From Tahibacter harae (GTDB taxonomy: Bacteria > Pseudomonadota > Gammaproteobacteria > Xanthomonadales > Rhodanobacteraceae), in assembly GCF_024437735.1 (NCBI RefSeq), contig NZ_JANFQO010000009.1, positions 1 through 64,000 on the forward strand: DNA of 64,000 bases, given 5' to 3'. Under the pieces are notes generated by a model that saw only the letters and a program-made list of their open reading frames with translations, did no database searches and was not told the DNA's origin. Every line of letters begins with the position of its first letter. Position 1 is the first letter of the stretch. Positions 27,901 to 39,048 of the stretch are shown here, piece after piece. A program made the position numbers and the translations under genes.

Positions 27901-28886
27901 AGCGCGGTGGGCACGGCATTGGAGCCGGCCTGGGCGGCGCGCAGCCCGGCCAGGTCCAGGTTCCAGCCGGCGCCGTCGCGCTGCCAGCGCGCCACGCCGG
28001 CAAGCTGGGCCAGGCCGGCGCCGGGCGCCGGCGGCTCGCCGGCCGCGAGCGGTGTGATCTCGATGCCGGCCAGGTCGAAGGACGCATGCGCCGAGCTGGC
28101 CTGGCCGTTGTCCAGGCGCGCCCACAGCTGCAGCCGGCCCTTGCCCGCGCGCAGCTGCTGGCCGCGCCAGGCCAGGCCCTGGCTCAGGCCGGCCAGATCC
28201 AGCGCCTCGCCGCCGAGATAGACCTGGCCGGAACGGCGGGCGCTGTTGAAATCCGCCATCAGCAGCAGCCGCCCTGCATCGGCCGCATCGCGGCGCAGCA
28301 GCGCGCGCAGACTGTGGTCGTCGCCATCGTTGAGCAGGCGCAGTTCGCCGATCTGCACGGCAATGTCGACGGCATTGGCCGCGTCGATCACGCGCAGGCG
28401 GCTGTCGCGCAGCACCAGCGCGCCCAGCAGCAGCAAAGGATTGTCGCCGCTGCCGCCGCCATCGCCGCCGACCAGGCCGGACACTTGCCAGCTGCCGTTC
28501 TCCTGGTGCTGCAAGGTCAGGTCCAGGCCGCGGATGCGGAACTCGCTCCAGCGCCGGTGGCTGCCCAGCCAGGCGCCCAGATCCAGGCCCAGCTCGGCCT
28601 GCGGGATCACCAGCGGCGGCGCAGCCGGATCGGCCGCGGCCACGTGCACGCCTTCCAGCCGCAGCAGCGGGCCGCCGTCGCCCCAGTAGCCTTCGACCTG
28701 GTCCACGCTGACCGGCCGCTGCAACTGTTCCGACAGGAACGCCGCCACGCGCTGCGGATACAGCCCCACCTGCGGCAGCAGCAGGCGCAGCAGGCCGACC
28801 AGCACCGCCGCCAGGATGATCAGGCAGGCGCAGCCGACGGTCAGCGCAATGCGCAGGCGGCGCAGCCGGCGGCGCCACGGTGTCAC
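24996..28886 (-). CDS. yhdP: AsmA-like protein YhdP, inner-membrane lipid-transport bridge
   Basis: A 1296-residue protein with one N-terminal membrane helix (about residues 13-36, RIALTVGCACLIILAAVLVGLL) and a very long periplasmic part, as in the YhdP/TamB/AsmA group that forms beta-groove bridges for phospholipids to the outer membrane. The DUF3971 region and the AsmA-like C-terminal region (VEPGMGRLFGLFSVREIPRRL, VTTARYHVTGSWDKPEI) are recognisable. The start is GTG at 28886. It follows rng by 57 bases, the same order as in E. coli (rng-yhdP-tldD). The tail after the domain is Pro-rich and probably disordered. Confidence 0.95.
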   Translation of the reverse strand: MTPWRRRLRRLRIALTVGCACLIILAAVLVGLLRLLLPQVGLYPQRVAAFLSEQLQRPVSVDQVEGYWGDGGPLLRLEGVHVAAADPAAPPLVIPQAELGLDLGAWLGSHRRWSEFRIRGLDLTLQHQENGSWQVSGLVGGDGGGSGDNPLLLLGALVLRDSRLRVIDAANAVDIAVQIGELRLLNDGDDHSLRALLRRDAADAGRLLLMADFNSARRSGQVYLGGEALDLAGLSQGLAWRGQQLRAGKGRLQLWARLDNGQASSAHASFDLAGIEITPLAAGEPPAPGAGLAQLAGVARWQRDGAGWNLDLAGLRAAQAGSNAVPTALQLRRDDAGYRLQAEQVDLSTVAALLPLLPEQRGSWPARAGLQGQLRNIHLRYAAKEDFDLDAELAGLSFLAVDKVPGLTRLSGSLSADAGALVLELPPQTTTLNYLRKFRQPLPLQRLAGRIAAFPLESGWRVETDALDVDGPGYAVQLRGGVELLPDAGKPVLDLYAVVLPSDVPAAKQFWPIGDMAPRAMEWLDRALVAGTIVGGRAAIHCDLDDWPIRNYAGQFKARAEIEGLTLDYNPRWTRAENVAVAAEFLNSSMKAEVSTGTVLGAKIVHAAADIPSFKDAVLALDVAGEGSGPDLVAIITASPLGTRFASQLKGLEIGGSAAVKFRLDLPLSPNRDDSTTRGEVELRDARIRAQKWDIDFAHSSGSIRFNDGGFSAGPLRLEHGGQPAQFWLAVGEDVADKRNAAEARLQGNFPLDLVFAGAQALKPWWERASGRSEWTADLAVPREDGQPTRLTMRSELRGTALDLPAPLDKAAGDALPVALALQLPAEGSPLTVEVADVLRLRARLPDAQREFAGNLALGETMPEHVPASGLDVSGHGRRLDLAGWAAIGLGAGAGPGLLNAVDIRVAKASLGSRVLEDLGLVLARQPDQVGISFSGAQAQGTLQIPTSDLLKRGITAQFEHLYWPDAPRPPGAENADMPDPLDGVVPSTIPPLHLWIGDFRLGSAHLGETRLESLPSGEGMRIEQFETHSADMDMHVRGQWNGDGKRHRSDIDMDLTSENIGRMLTALGFSGLFDGGQTLAHLDAYWDGSPASFALARLEGKLKLNISAGRILDVEPGMGRLFGLFSVREIPRRLALDFGDFFRSGMSFTAISGDFALAGGNATTSNLLITSPAADIRIHGRTGLKARDYDQQMVVTPRVGGALTVVGALAGGPAGAAAGLAVQTLFNKAINQVTTARYHVTGSWDKPEITLVSREGGRRGSTPRGSPAETKTEPELHGPPAGDAQPIPPRPNDGG

Positions 28887-28943
28887 GCGCAGCGTCCTGC
28901 GGTCAGGAACAATGCCGCCTTGTGGCCAATGCGGCAGCGCCGC

Positions 28944-30428
28944 TCAGAGCAGGACCACATCGAACTGCTCCTGCGAATAATGTTCCTCGGGCTGGAAGCG
29001 GATAGTCTTGCGGATGAATTCCTCCAGCTCCGCCACCGCGGCGGACTCCTCTTCCAGGATGCGGCTGACCACTTTCGGCGCGGCCAGCACCAGCAGCTTC
29101 TCCGCGTCGAACTGGCGCACGGCGCGGGTGATCTCGCGGAAGATCTCGTAGGTGACGGTCTCGGCGGTCTTCAGGCTGCCGCGGCCGCCGCATTCGGGAC
29201 AGGGCTCGCACAGCTGGCGCTCCAGGCTCTCCATGGTGCGCTTGCGCGTCATCTCGACCAGGCCCAGCGGCGACATGTCGTAGACCGTGGTCTTGGCATG
29301 GTCGCGCAGCAGCGCCTTTTCCAGCGTACGCAGCACCTGGCGCTTGTGCTCGTCGTCGGTCATGTCGATGAAGTCGATGATGATGATGCCGCCGAGATTG
29401 CGCAGGCGCAGCTGCCGCGCCGCAGCCTGGGCCGCTTCCAGGTTGGTGCGGTAGACGGTTTCTTCGAGGTTCCTGTGACCGAGGAAGGCGCCGGTGTTGA
29501 CGTCGACCGTAGTCATGGCCTCGGTCTGGTCGACGATGAGGTAGCCGCCGGATTTCAGCGGCACTTCCTTGCGCAGGGCGCGCTGGATTTCGTCTTCCAC
29601 GCCGTACAGGTCGAAGATGGGACGCTCGCCCGGGTAGTGCTCGATGCGCTCGACCATGTCGGGCATGAACTGCTGAGCGAAGCTGTGGATCTTGTCGAAG
29701 GTCTCGCGCGAATCCACACGCACCTTCTCGATATCGCGCCGCATCAGGTCGCGCAGCGCGCGCAGCGACAGCGGCAGATCCTCGTAGATGCGCGTGCCGA
29801 CGCGGGCCTGGCTGATGCCTTCCTGCACCGCCTGCCACAGGCGGCCCAGGTAATCCACGTCCTCGGCCAGGGCTTCGTGGGTCTGGCCTTCGGCATTGGT
29901 GCGCACGATGAAGCCCAGGCTGCCGTCGCGGCCGAGCTGCTGCAGGATTTCCTTGAGGCGTCCGCGCTCGGCCTCGTCCTCGATGCGCACCGACACGCCG
30001 ACCATGCGCGAATACGGCAGCAGCACCAGGTAGCGCGAGGGAATCGACAGGTGCGTGGTCAGGCGCGCGCCCTTGCTGCCGATCGGATCCTTGACCACCT
30101 GCACCACGAGTTCATGCCCTTCGCGCACCAGATCGAGGATGGGCGGCGTGGGGCCGGGCGAGGCGCTGCTCTCGGCGGCGTCGCCGACCAGCGAAGGCGC
30201 GGCGCGCACGATGTCGGAAGCATGCAGGAAGGCGGCGCGGTCCAGGCCGATCTCGACGAAGGCGGCCTGCATGCCGGGCATGACCCGGCTCACCTTGCCC
30301 TTGTAGATATTTCCGACGTAGCCGCGCTTTTGTGCGCGCTCGATATGCACTTCCTGCAGCATGCCGTTTTCGACGACGGCGACGCGGGTTTCGCGCGGAG
30401 TGACGTTGATCAGGATTTCTTCGCTCAC
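28944..30428 (-). CDS. rng: Ribonuclease G
   Basis: RNase G is a single-strand endoribonuclease that trims the 5' end of 16S rRNA and degrades mRNAs. The 494-residue protein begins MSEEILINVTPRETRVAVVENG, followed by an S1 domain (GNIYKGKVSRVMPGMQAAFVEIG). The catalytic core has SGGYLIVDQTEAMTTVDVNTG and GGIIIIDFIDM (the two metal-binding Asp), and a zinc-link-type CEPCPECGGRG. The length excludes the long C-terminal scaffold of RNase E. The order maf-rng-yhdP is conserved in gammaproteobacteria. The 118-bp gap to maf may hold a promoter. Confidence 0.97.
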   Translation of the reverse strand: MSEEILINVTPRETRVAVVENGMLQEVHIERAQKRGYVGNIYKGKVSRVMPGMQAAFVEIGLDRAAFLHASDIVRAAPSLVGDAAESSASPGPTPPILDLVREGHELVVQVVKDPIGSKGARLTTHLSIPSRYLVLLPYSRMVGVSVRIEDEAERGRLKEILQQLGRDGSLGFIVRTNAEGQTHEALAEDVDYLGRLWQAVQEGISQARVGTRIYEDLPLSLRALRDLMRRDIEKVRVDSRETFDKIHSFAQQFMPDMVERIEHYPGERPIFDLYGVEDEIQRALRKEVPLKSGGYLIVDQTEAMTTVDVNTGAFLGHRNLEETVYRTNLEAAQAAARQLRLRNLGGIIIIDFIDMTDDEHKRQVLRTLEKALLRDHAKTTVYDMSPLGLVEMTRKRTMESLERQLCEPCPECGGRGSLKTAETVTYEIFREITRAVRQFDAEKLLVLAAPKVVSRILEEESAAVAELEEFIRKTIRFQPEEHYSQEQFDVVLL

Positions 30429-30546
30429 CGGACTACCTTGTCAGCGGGCGGCTGAACCGCGCCACAGTACCTGGGGTACGGGGTTATAGCCGCGCCCATG
30501 TGAACTTGTCGATGCAGCCGCGGCTTGCCGCACGCAGCCGCGGTGC

Positions 30547-31116
30547 TCAGGCCAGCAGGCCGAAATGGCGCAGCAGCTGCGCCGTCTCGAACAGCGGCAG
30601 GCCCATCACGCCGGTGTAACTGCCGTTGAGATGGCGGATATGTGCCGCGGCCAGGCCCTGGATGGCGTACGCGCCGGCGCGGCCGTAGGGCTCGCCGCTG
30701 GCGACATAGCGGGCGATGGCGGCCTCGTCCATCGGCGCGAAATGCACGTCGGAATCGCTTTGCGCCTGCTCTTCGCGGCCGGCGCTGACCAGCCATACAC
30801 GCGAGATCACCGTATGGCTGCGGCCCTGCAGGCGCTGCAGCATGGCTGCCGCCGCCGCCGCGTCGGCCGGCTTGCCGAACACGTCGCCGTCCAGCACCAC
30901 TTCGGTATCCGCGCCCAGCACCACGGCGCCGGGCACGCCGGCCACCTGCAGCAGGCCGGCACCGGCCTTTTCCCGCGCCACCCGGCTGACGTAATCGGCG
31001 GCGGGCTCGCCGGGCTCGCGCTGCTCCGGCACATCCACATCGAGCACGGCGAAGTTCAGCCCCAGCTGTTCCAGCAGCTGGCGCCGGCGTGGCGATTGCG
31101 AAGCGAGATACAGCAT
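30547..31116 (-). CDS. maf: Maf-family nucleoside triphosphate pyrophosphatase
   Basis: Maf proteins hydrolyse dTTP/UTP or modified nucleotides to the monophosphate plus pyrophosphate, cleaning the nucleotide pool. The 189-residue protein starts MLYLASQSPRRRQLLEQLGL, the S.SPRR signature, followed by VSRVAREKA, VLGADTEVVLDGDVFGKPAD (catalytic Asp of the GADT motif) and YAIQGLAAAHIRHLNGSYTGVMGLPL. The YAIQG and GSYTGVMGLPL features suggest the YhdE-like dTTP/UTP subfamily. It is 13 bases after rlmH, so the two are probably cotranscribed. Confidence 0.95.
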   Translation of the reverse strand: MLYLASQSPRRRQLLEQLGLNFAVLDVDVPEQREPGEPAADYVSRVAREKAGAGLLQVAGVPGAVVLGADTEVVLDGDVFGKPADAAAAAAMLQRLQGRSHTVISRVWLVSAGREEQAQSDSDVHFAPMDEAAIARYVASGEPYGRAGAYAIQGLAAAHIRHLNGSYTGVMGLPLFETAQLLRHFGLLA

Positions 31117-31129
31117 GGGATCGGATCCG

Positions 31130-31600
31130 TCAGGCGCGGTGATAGGGATGATTGCCGAGCAGGCTGACCGCGCGGTAGAGCTGCTCGGCCAGGATCAGGC
31201 GAACCAGCATGTGCGGCAAGGTCAGCGCGCCCAGCGAGAAACGCTGGTCTGCCCGCGCCAGCGCAGCGCCGGCCAGGCCGTCCGGGCCGCCGATCAGGAA
31301 TACCAGGTCGCGCCCGGCCATGCGCCAGTTGGCCAGCTGGGCGGCGAGATCTTCGCTGGACCAGGTCCTGCCGCGGCCGTCCAGGGCGACGACGTGGCTG
31401 CCGCGCGGGATGGCTGCAAGCATGGCCGCGCCTTCGTCTTCCAGCGCACGGGCCAGGTCGCGGCCCTTGCCGCGGTCGCCCAGGCGCAGTTCGACCAGCT
31501 CCAGCGGCAGCTCGCGCGAGAGCCGCTTGCTGTATTCGGCGAAGCCTTCGCTGACCCAGGCCGGCATGCGCTCGCCGACCGAGATCAGGCGCGCGCGCAT
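31130..31600 (-). CDS. rlmH: 23S rRNA (pseudouridine1915-N3)-methyltransferase
   Basis: RlmH methylates pseudouridine 1915 in helix 69 of the large subunit, using S-adenosylmethionine; it is a small SPOUT enzyme. The 156 residues match the family length. Markers are MRARLISVGERMPAWVSEGF, the SAM-binding VFLIGGPDGLA, and the C-terminal LGALTLPHMLVRLILAEQLYRA with GNHPYHR at the end. It is 31 bases after rsfS, the usual gene partner, and both act on the large subunit. Confidence 0.97.
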   Translation of the reverse strand: MRARLISVGERMPAWVSEGFAEYSKRLSRELPLELVELRLGDRGKGRDLARALEDEGAAMLAAIPRGSHVVALDGRGRTWSSEDLAAQLANWRMAGRDLVFLIGGPDGLAGAALARADQRFSLGALTLPHMLVRLILAEQLYRAVSLLGNHPYHRA

Positions 31601-31631
31601 GGGACCTGCCGTGGCTGCAGCGGTACGTAGA

Positions 31632-32264
31632 TCAGGCGTAGGCCGCTTCGGCGGACTCGTCGCCGCCCACCGACCACAGCCGCTCCAGGCCGTAGAACTC
31701 GCGCACGCGCGGCAGCATCACGTGGATGATGATGTCGCCGAGGTCGACCAGTACCCATTCGCCCTCGCGCTGGCCTTCCACGCCCAGCGGGATCATGCCG
31801 GCCTTCTTGGAGTATTTGATGACTTCGTCGGCGATGGAGCGCACATGCCGGCTGGAGGTGCCGCCGGCGACGACGATGTAGTCGGCGATGGACGTCTTGC
31901 CGCGCACGTCCAGCTCGACGATGTCCTTGGCCTTGAGTTCTTCCAGCGCACGGCGCACTTCCAGGCGCAGGCGCTCGACGATGTCCGTGGGCAGGGCCGG
32001 CTTGGCCGACTTGCGCGCCTTGGGCTGGGCAGGTGCCGCGGACTTGGCGGCGGGCGCAGCCTTCCTTGCGGCGGGCTTGCCCGCGGGCGCAGCCTTGGCG
32101 GCCGGCTTGCGCGCCGGCACGGCCTTGGCATCGGTCTTCTTCGCGGCGGCTTTCTTCACAGCCGGCGCTTTCTTGGCGACGGCGGCTTTCTTGGCGGCCG
32201 GGCGCGCGGCGGAACGGGTCTTGGGCTCGGTGGCGGTCGGGGACTTCGTCGATTTGGTGGCCAA
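31632..32264 (-). CDS. rsfS: Ribosomal silencing factor RsfS with a histone-H1-like N-terminal tail
   Basis: RsfS binds uL14 and blocks 30S-50S joining when nutrients are scarce. The conserved domain is the last 115 residues or so ([66 protein letters not shown]). The upstream 95 residues are Lys/Ala/Pro-rich repeats ([21 protein letters not shown]) that E. coli RsfS lacks. No in-frame ATG precedes the domain; a TTG at 32264 (MATKSTKS) follows a GAGGT and is the best start. A shorter product from an internal start cannot be excluded. It lies 79 bases after nadD. Confidence 0.88.
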   Translation of the reverse strand: MATKSTKSPTATEPKTRSAARPAAKKAAVAKKAPAVKKAAAKKTDAKAVPARKPAAKAAPAGKPAARKAAPAAKSAAPAQPKARKSAKPALPTDIVERLRLEVRRALEELKAKDIVELDVRGKTSIADYIVVAGGTSSRHVRSIADEVIKYSKKAGMIPLGVEGQREGEWVLVDLGDIIIHVMLPRVREFYGLERLWSVGGDESAEAAYA

Positions 32265-32343
32265 GCGTGCATTACCTCGATGGCGGATTGGGGCGGAGTA
32301 TAGGCCGTGGCCCGCCCGCCCGCAGCCACCGGCCTGCGGCGGC

Positions 32344-33006
32344 CTAGTCGCCGGCGCCGCTGCCGCCGCGGTACCAGCCGCGGCGCTGGATTTCGCCGAG
32401 CACGGCATCGGGCACGAGATAGCGCGGCGAAAGGCCGGCGGCGAGCTGACCGCGCACGGCGGTGGCGGAAATTTCCAGCGCCGTCACGTCCAGGAACAGT
32501 ACGCGGCCGGCGCCGTGGCCGCGCCAGTCGCCGTCCAGGCCGGCGCGGCGCGCGGCGACCTGGGCCTGCAGCTCCGCAGGAAACGCCGGCGCGGGACCGG
32601 GCCGGTCCATCACCGCGATATGTGCCAGCTCGAACAGCTGCAGCCAGCGGTTCCAGCTGGCCAGGGCGGCAAAGGCGTCCATGCCCAGCAGGAGTACCAG
32701 CGGCCGCTGTGGGCCGATCTCCGCGCGCAGTTCGTACAGCGTATCCACCGTGTACGAAGGGCCGGCACGCTGCAGTTCGCGCGTGTCCAGGCGCAGCCGC
32801 TCCTGGCCGGCCAGGGCCAGGCGCAGCAGTTCCACGCGGCCGGCCGCGTCCACCGCCGGCTGCGGCCGGTGCGGCGGCACATTGGCCGGCAGCAGGTGTA
32901 CTTCGGCATCGAGCTGCTCGGCCGCTTCCCAGGCCGCACGCAGGTGGCCGAAGTGCACCGGATCGAAGGTGCCGCCGAGCAGGGCCAGCGGCCGCGGCGT
33001 ATTCAA
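32344..33006 (-). CDS. nadD: Nicotinate-nucleotide adenylyltransferase
   Basis: NadD adenylates nicotinate mononucleotide to deamido-NAD, a required step of NAD synthesis. The 220-residue protein has the nucleotidyltransferase signature [15 protein letters not shown] at 10-22, PPHRP soon after, and the late loop [13 protein letters not shown] (ISST-type motif). The only start that keeps the first strand is TTG at 33006, which overlaps the holA stop by four bases (TTGA), implying coupled translation. It is followed by rsfS, a common nadD-rsfS pairing. Confidence 0.95.
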   Translation of the reverse strand: MNTPRPLALLGGTFDPVHFGHLRAAWEAAEQLDAEVHLLPANVPPHRPQPAVDAAGRVELLRLALAGQERLRLDTRELQRAGPSYTVDTLYELRAEIGPQRPLVLLLGMDAFAALASWNRWLQLFELAHIAVMDRPGPAPAFPAELQAQVAARRAGLDGDWRGHGAGRVLFLDVTALEISATAVRGQLAAGLSPRYLVPDAVLGEIQRRGWYRGGSGAGD

Positions 33007-34025
33007 GTGATCGCGGCCAGCAGGTGCGAGCTGCGCGGCAGCGCCATGGCCGCGAGCAGGCGTTCCAGCTCCACCCAGGCGTCGCCGGCGCCGCGGCCCT
33101 TGCTGATGCGGTCGATCTGCGCGGCCTGGGCCAGGCATTGTTCCCAATGGGAAAGATTGCCGCGCTGCAGCGCCTTGCGGTAAACCGCCTCGCGCGCCGG
33201 ATAGATGCGCTCCGCGCGGAAGGCCTGGGCCGGATTCGGCGCCGCGGCCAGGCGCACCATGATCTGCAATTGATAGAGCAGCAGGCCCATCAGCCCAGGC
33301 ACCTGTTCGCCCTCGGCACGCAGGCCGGCGGCGATGCGCAGCGCCCGCGCCGCGTCGCCGCCGAGCGCGGCGTCGGTGAGCTTGAAGGCATCGTAGCGCG
33401 CGCTGTCGGCGACCAGGTCTTCCAGCGTGGCCGCGTCGAGCAGGCGATCCCCGGCCAGCAGGGCCAGCTTGTCCACTTCCTGCGCGGCGGCGAGCAGGTT
33501 GCCTTCCACCCGCTCGGCCAGCAGGTCGATCGCGTCGCGCCCGGCCTTGATGCCGCGGCTGGCCATGCGCTGGCCTATCCAGGCCGGCAAATCCTCGGGC
33601 CGCAGCGGCGGCAGCGGCACGAACACGCCCACGCTTTCGACCGTATCGACCCAGGCCGCATGGTGCTGCTTGCTCCATTGGGTGGAGGTGATCAGCAGCA
33701 CCGTATCCGGCGGCGGACGCCCGCAGTATTCGATGATGGCCGCGGCGCCGTCCTTGTTCGGCTTGCCGGTGGGCACGCGCAGGTCGATCAGCTTGCGCGA
33801 GGCGAACAGCGACATGCCGCTGGCGGCGCGGGCCAGGTCGTCCCAGTCGAAGCCGGATTCCGCATCCAGCACTTCGCGCTCCAGATAGCCCAGCTCGCGC
33901 GCCCGCGCGCGCAGCGCGTCGGCCGCCTCGATCAGCAGCAGATGTTCCTCTCCGGCGAGGAAATACACCGGCTTGAGCACATCGCCGGCCAGATGCTGGC
34001 GCAGCTGTGCGAGGCTGAGGCTCAT
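33003..34025 (-). CDS. holA: DNA polymerase III delta subunit
   Basis: HolA is the clamp-loader subunit that opens the beta clamp. The 340-residue protein carries the typical start LKPVYFLAGEEHLLLIEAADALR, then GMSLFASRKLIDLRVPTGKPNKDG, the TVLLITSTQWSKQHHAAW strand, and the AEGEQVPGLMGLLLYQLQ helices near the end. It is eight bases after lptE and overlaps nadD, in the conserved order leuS-lptE-holA-nadD. Confidence 0.96.
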   Translation of the reverse strand: MSLSLAQLRQHLAGDVLKPVYFLAGEEHLLLIEAADALRARARELGYLEREVLDAESGFDWDDLARAASGMSLFASRKLIDLRVPTGKPNKDGAAAIIEYCGRPPPDTVLLITSTQWSKQHHAAWVDTVESVGVFVPLPPLRPEDLPAWIGQRMASRGIKAGRDAIDLLAERVEGNLLAAAQEVDKLALLAGDRLLDAATLEDLVADSARYDAFKLTDAALGGDAARALRIAAGLRAEGEQVPGLMGLLLYQLQIMVRLAAAPNPAQAFRAERIYPAREAVYRKALQRGNLSHWEQCLAQAAQIDRISKGRGAGDAWVELERLLAAMALPRSSHLLAAIT

Positions 34026-34033
34026 GCGCGCGC

Positions 34034-34537
34034 TCAGCCGGCCGCGCGGCCCAGCGCCTCCAGCCGGCGCAGGATGGCCTGCACCATGTCGCGCTGCAGC
34101 TGCTTGCGCAGCTCGTCTTCCTGCGCGGCCACGCCAAGGGCCTGGGTTTCGTCGAAGGTGTAGTCGCGGCTCAGCTCTATCACCTGGCGCGGCAGTATCA
34201 CGGTGCCGGCGGCATCGACCGCTTCCAGTTCCACCCGGTAGCGCATGGTGTATTCGCGCACCCGCGCCGTCGCGCCCACCGACAGCGCCTCGCTGCCCAA
34301 GGTGCTGACCGGGATGCGCAGCGTGGCCACGTCGCTGCCAGCCTGTTCCTGCACGCTGGCGCCGGCGCGCTGCAGCGCGCCGGGCAGGTCGCGGTACAGC
34401 AGGCTGCCGGGATCGGCGATCTCCAGCCGCACGCGCTTGAGCGCATCAGGCACTTCGGCCTGTTCGCGCAGATGGAAGCCGCAGCCCGCCAGCAGCAGGC
34501 AGCCGCTCAGCAATACGGTACGCACGAGTTTGCGCAT
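34034..34537 (-). CDS. lptE: LPS-assembly lipoprotein LptE
   Basis: LptE plugs the LptD barrel and helps place lipopolysaccharide in the outer leaflet of the outer membrane. The 167-residue precursor has a lipobox LLLAGC with the lipidated Cys at 19, followed by GFHLREQAEVPDALKRVRLE, a typical LptE opening, and SRDYTFDETQALGVAAQEDELRKQLQRDMVQAILRRL near the end. Only one base separates its start from the leuS stop, so it depends on the leuS transcript. Confidence 0.95.
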   Translation of the reverse strand: MRKLVRTVLLSGCLLLAGCGFHLREQAEVPDALKRVRLEIADPGSLLYRDLPGALQRAGASVQEQAGSDVATLRIPVSTLGSEALSVGATARVREYTMRYRVELEAVDAAGTVILPRQVIELSRDYTFDETQALGVAAQEDELRKQLQRDMVQAILRRLEALGRAAG

Positions 34538-34538
34538 G

Positions 34539-37334
<2,796 letters not shown>

Positions 37335-37453
37335 CTACCGCAGCGCAGCAACCTCCGCCAAGCCTGGCCCCGCCCTACCCCTGCCTAAAGACACAGGCTA
37401 GACCGGCACCGCTGGCTATGATCGGGACTTTCATGTGCATTCTGGGGTGAAGC

Positions 37454-38755
37454 ATGAGGTTTTCGGTTCCGTACGCTCTCCTCGGGCTGGCCATCGCCGC
37501 CGCCCTGCCCGCGCCGGCCCTGGCGGAAGTCCTGGCGGTGCAGTGCCCGGCCCTGGTCGACACCGCTGCCGGCAAGCTGGCCGGCGCCAGCACGGTGGTG
37601 ATCGAAGGCAACCGCATCCGCGAGGTCCGCCCCGGCCAGGCCGCGCCGGAGGGCGCCCGGGTCATCGCCCTGCCCGCCGGCAGCACCTGCCTGCCCGGCC
37701 TGATGGACATGCACACCCACCTGACCTCGGAAACCAGCCGCGACTCGTATTCCGAAGGGTTCCGCAACAACGATGCCGACATCGCCTTCAAGGGCAGCGT
37801 GTTCGCCGAGCGCACCCTGCTCGCCGGCTTCACCACGGTGCGCGACCTGGGCGAGCGCGGCAGCGGCGTGTCCATCTCGCTGCGCAACGCGATCAACCAG
37901 GGCATGCTCAAGGGCCCGCGCATGTTCAGCGCCGGCAAGTCCATCGCCAGCACCGGCGGCCATGCGGACCCGACCAACGGCGCCCGTCGCGGCCTGCTGC
38001 CCGATCCCGGCCCCGAGGACGGCGTCGTCAACAATGTCGATGACGCGCGCAAGGCGGTGCGCCAGCATTACAAGGACGGCGCCGACCTGATCAAGATAAC
38101 CGCCACCGGCGGCGTCCTCTCCTACGCCAAGAGCAGCGACAACCCGCAGTTCACGGTGGAGGAGATCCAGGCCATCGTCGCCACCGCCAAGGACTACGGC
38201 TATACCGTCGCCGCCCACGCCCACGGCAAGGAAGGCATGCGCCGCGCCATCGTCGGCGGCGTCACCTCGATCGAGCACGGCACCCACATGGATGCCGAGC
38301 TGTTCCCGCTGATGAAAAAGCACGGCACCTGGTACGTGCCGACCATCATCGCCGGCGCCTTCGTCACCGAGAAGGCGGCCGAACCCGGCTACTACCCGGA
38401 AATCGTGCGGCCCAAGGCCCTGGCCATAGGTCCCAAGATCAAGGGCACGGCCGGCGCGGCCTACAAGGCCGGGGTCAAGATCGCCTTCGGCACCGATGCC
38501 GGCGTATTCCCGCACGGTCAGAACGCGCGCGAGTTCGAGCTGATGGTCGACGCCGGCATGCCGCCCATGTTTGCCCTCCAGTCCGCCACCACCCACGCCG
38601 CCGAGCTGCTGGGCCAGAGCGCCGACCTGGGCACCCTGGAAGCCGGCAAGCTGGCCGACCTGGTCGCGGTGCCGGGCAACCCGGTCGAGGACATCAGCGT
38701 GATGAAGCGGGTGAGCTTCGTGATGAAGGATGGCGTGGTCTATCGCCAGCCGTAA
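37454..38755 (+). CDS. Exported metal-dependent amidohydrolase (Xaa-Pro dipeptidase/prolidase-like)
   Basis: A 433-residue protein with a signal peptide (MRFSVPYALLGLAIAAALPAPALA). The amidohydrolase barrel has H87 and H89 in GLMDMHTHL, a candidate carboxylated Lys in DLIKITATGGVLS, HAHGKEG, SIEHGTH and FGTDAGVFPHG with the catalytic Asp. This set resembles the Sgx9260/imidazolonepropionase-like group, whose known members cleave Xaa-Arg/Lys or Xaa-Pro dipeptides. It is expected in the periplasm. A -10-like TATGAT stands about 30 bases upstream of the ATG. Its exact dipeptide is not deducible. Confidence 0.9.
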   Translation: MRFSVPYALLGLAIAAALPAPALAEVLAVQCPALVDTAAGKLAGASTVVIEGNRIREVRPGQAAPEGARVIALPAGSTCLPGLMDMHTHLTSETSRDSYSEGFRNNDADIAFKGSVFAERTLLAGFTTVRDLGERGSGVSISLRNAINQGMLKGPRMFSAGKSIASTGGHADPTNGARRGLLPDPGPEDGVVNNVDDARKAVRQHYKDGADLIKITATGGVLSYAKSSDNPQFTVEEIQAIVATAKDYGYTVAAHAHGKEGMRRAIVGGVTSIEHGTHMDAELFPLMKKHGTWYVPTIIAGAFVTEKAAEPGYYPEIVRPKALAIGPKIKGTAGAAYKAGVKIAFGTDAGVFPHGQNAREFELMVDAGMPPMFALQSATTHAAELLGQSADLGTLEAGKLADLVAVPGNPVEDISVMKRVSFVMKDGVVYRQP

Positions 38756-38766
38756 ACAAAGGCCTT

Positions 38767-38796
38767 CTCCCCAAGCGCGTTTACGCGCTTGGGGAG
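38767..38796. repeat. REP-like hairpin after the amidohydrolase gene
   Basis: A 14-bp perfect inverted repeat (CTCCCCAAGCGCGT) with a 2-nt loop, followed by GGGTTGGGTGAGGGGGCAAC. The same CCAAGC/GCTTGG core and trailing GTGAGGGGG recur at 47816-47862 and, inverted, at 47959-48011. It may double as a terminator, although no T run follows. Confidence 0.7.
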
Positions 38797-38909
38797 CGGG
38801 TTGGGTGAGGGGGCAACGCATCAGGGTGCGAGATGGCCGGAGTTTCCGGCAGAAGATCGCTTGTTTGACACTGGAGCGAAATTCAGACGCTGCGCCGGGA
38901 TTTGGCGCC

Positions 38910-38956
38910 TCCCCCCTCTCCCCAACCCTCTCCCAGGCAAGCCTGGGGAAAGGGAG
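38910..38956. repeat. Second REP-like element before cnoX
   Basis: CCTCCCCCCTCTCCCCAACC leads into CTCTCCCAGGC-AA-GCCTGGGGAAAG, a shorter and less perfect hairpin than the one at 38767, with its C-rich flank in the opposite orientation. The pair thus forms a small inverted REP doublet in the 293-bp gap between the amidohydrolase and cnoX. Apart from these, the gap shows no gene. Confidence 0.6.
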
Positions 38957-39048
38957 TCGGTGTTGCCGCGCGGCGCAGATCCCGAATCCCCGCCTTGAAC
39001 AGGTACCCTCGCGAACCTACATCGCGACGACCTTTCAAGGAGCCCCTC

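Noticed and set aside
24528-30455. A 1975-codon open frame on the plus strand opposite yhdP and rng
   Set aside because: It is the antisense shadow of two well-supported genes in GC-rich sequence; the translation is rich in Gln, Arg, Ala and Gly and has no recognisable domain.
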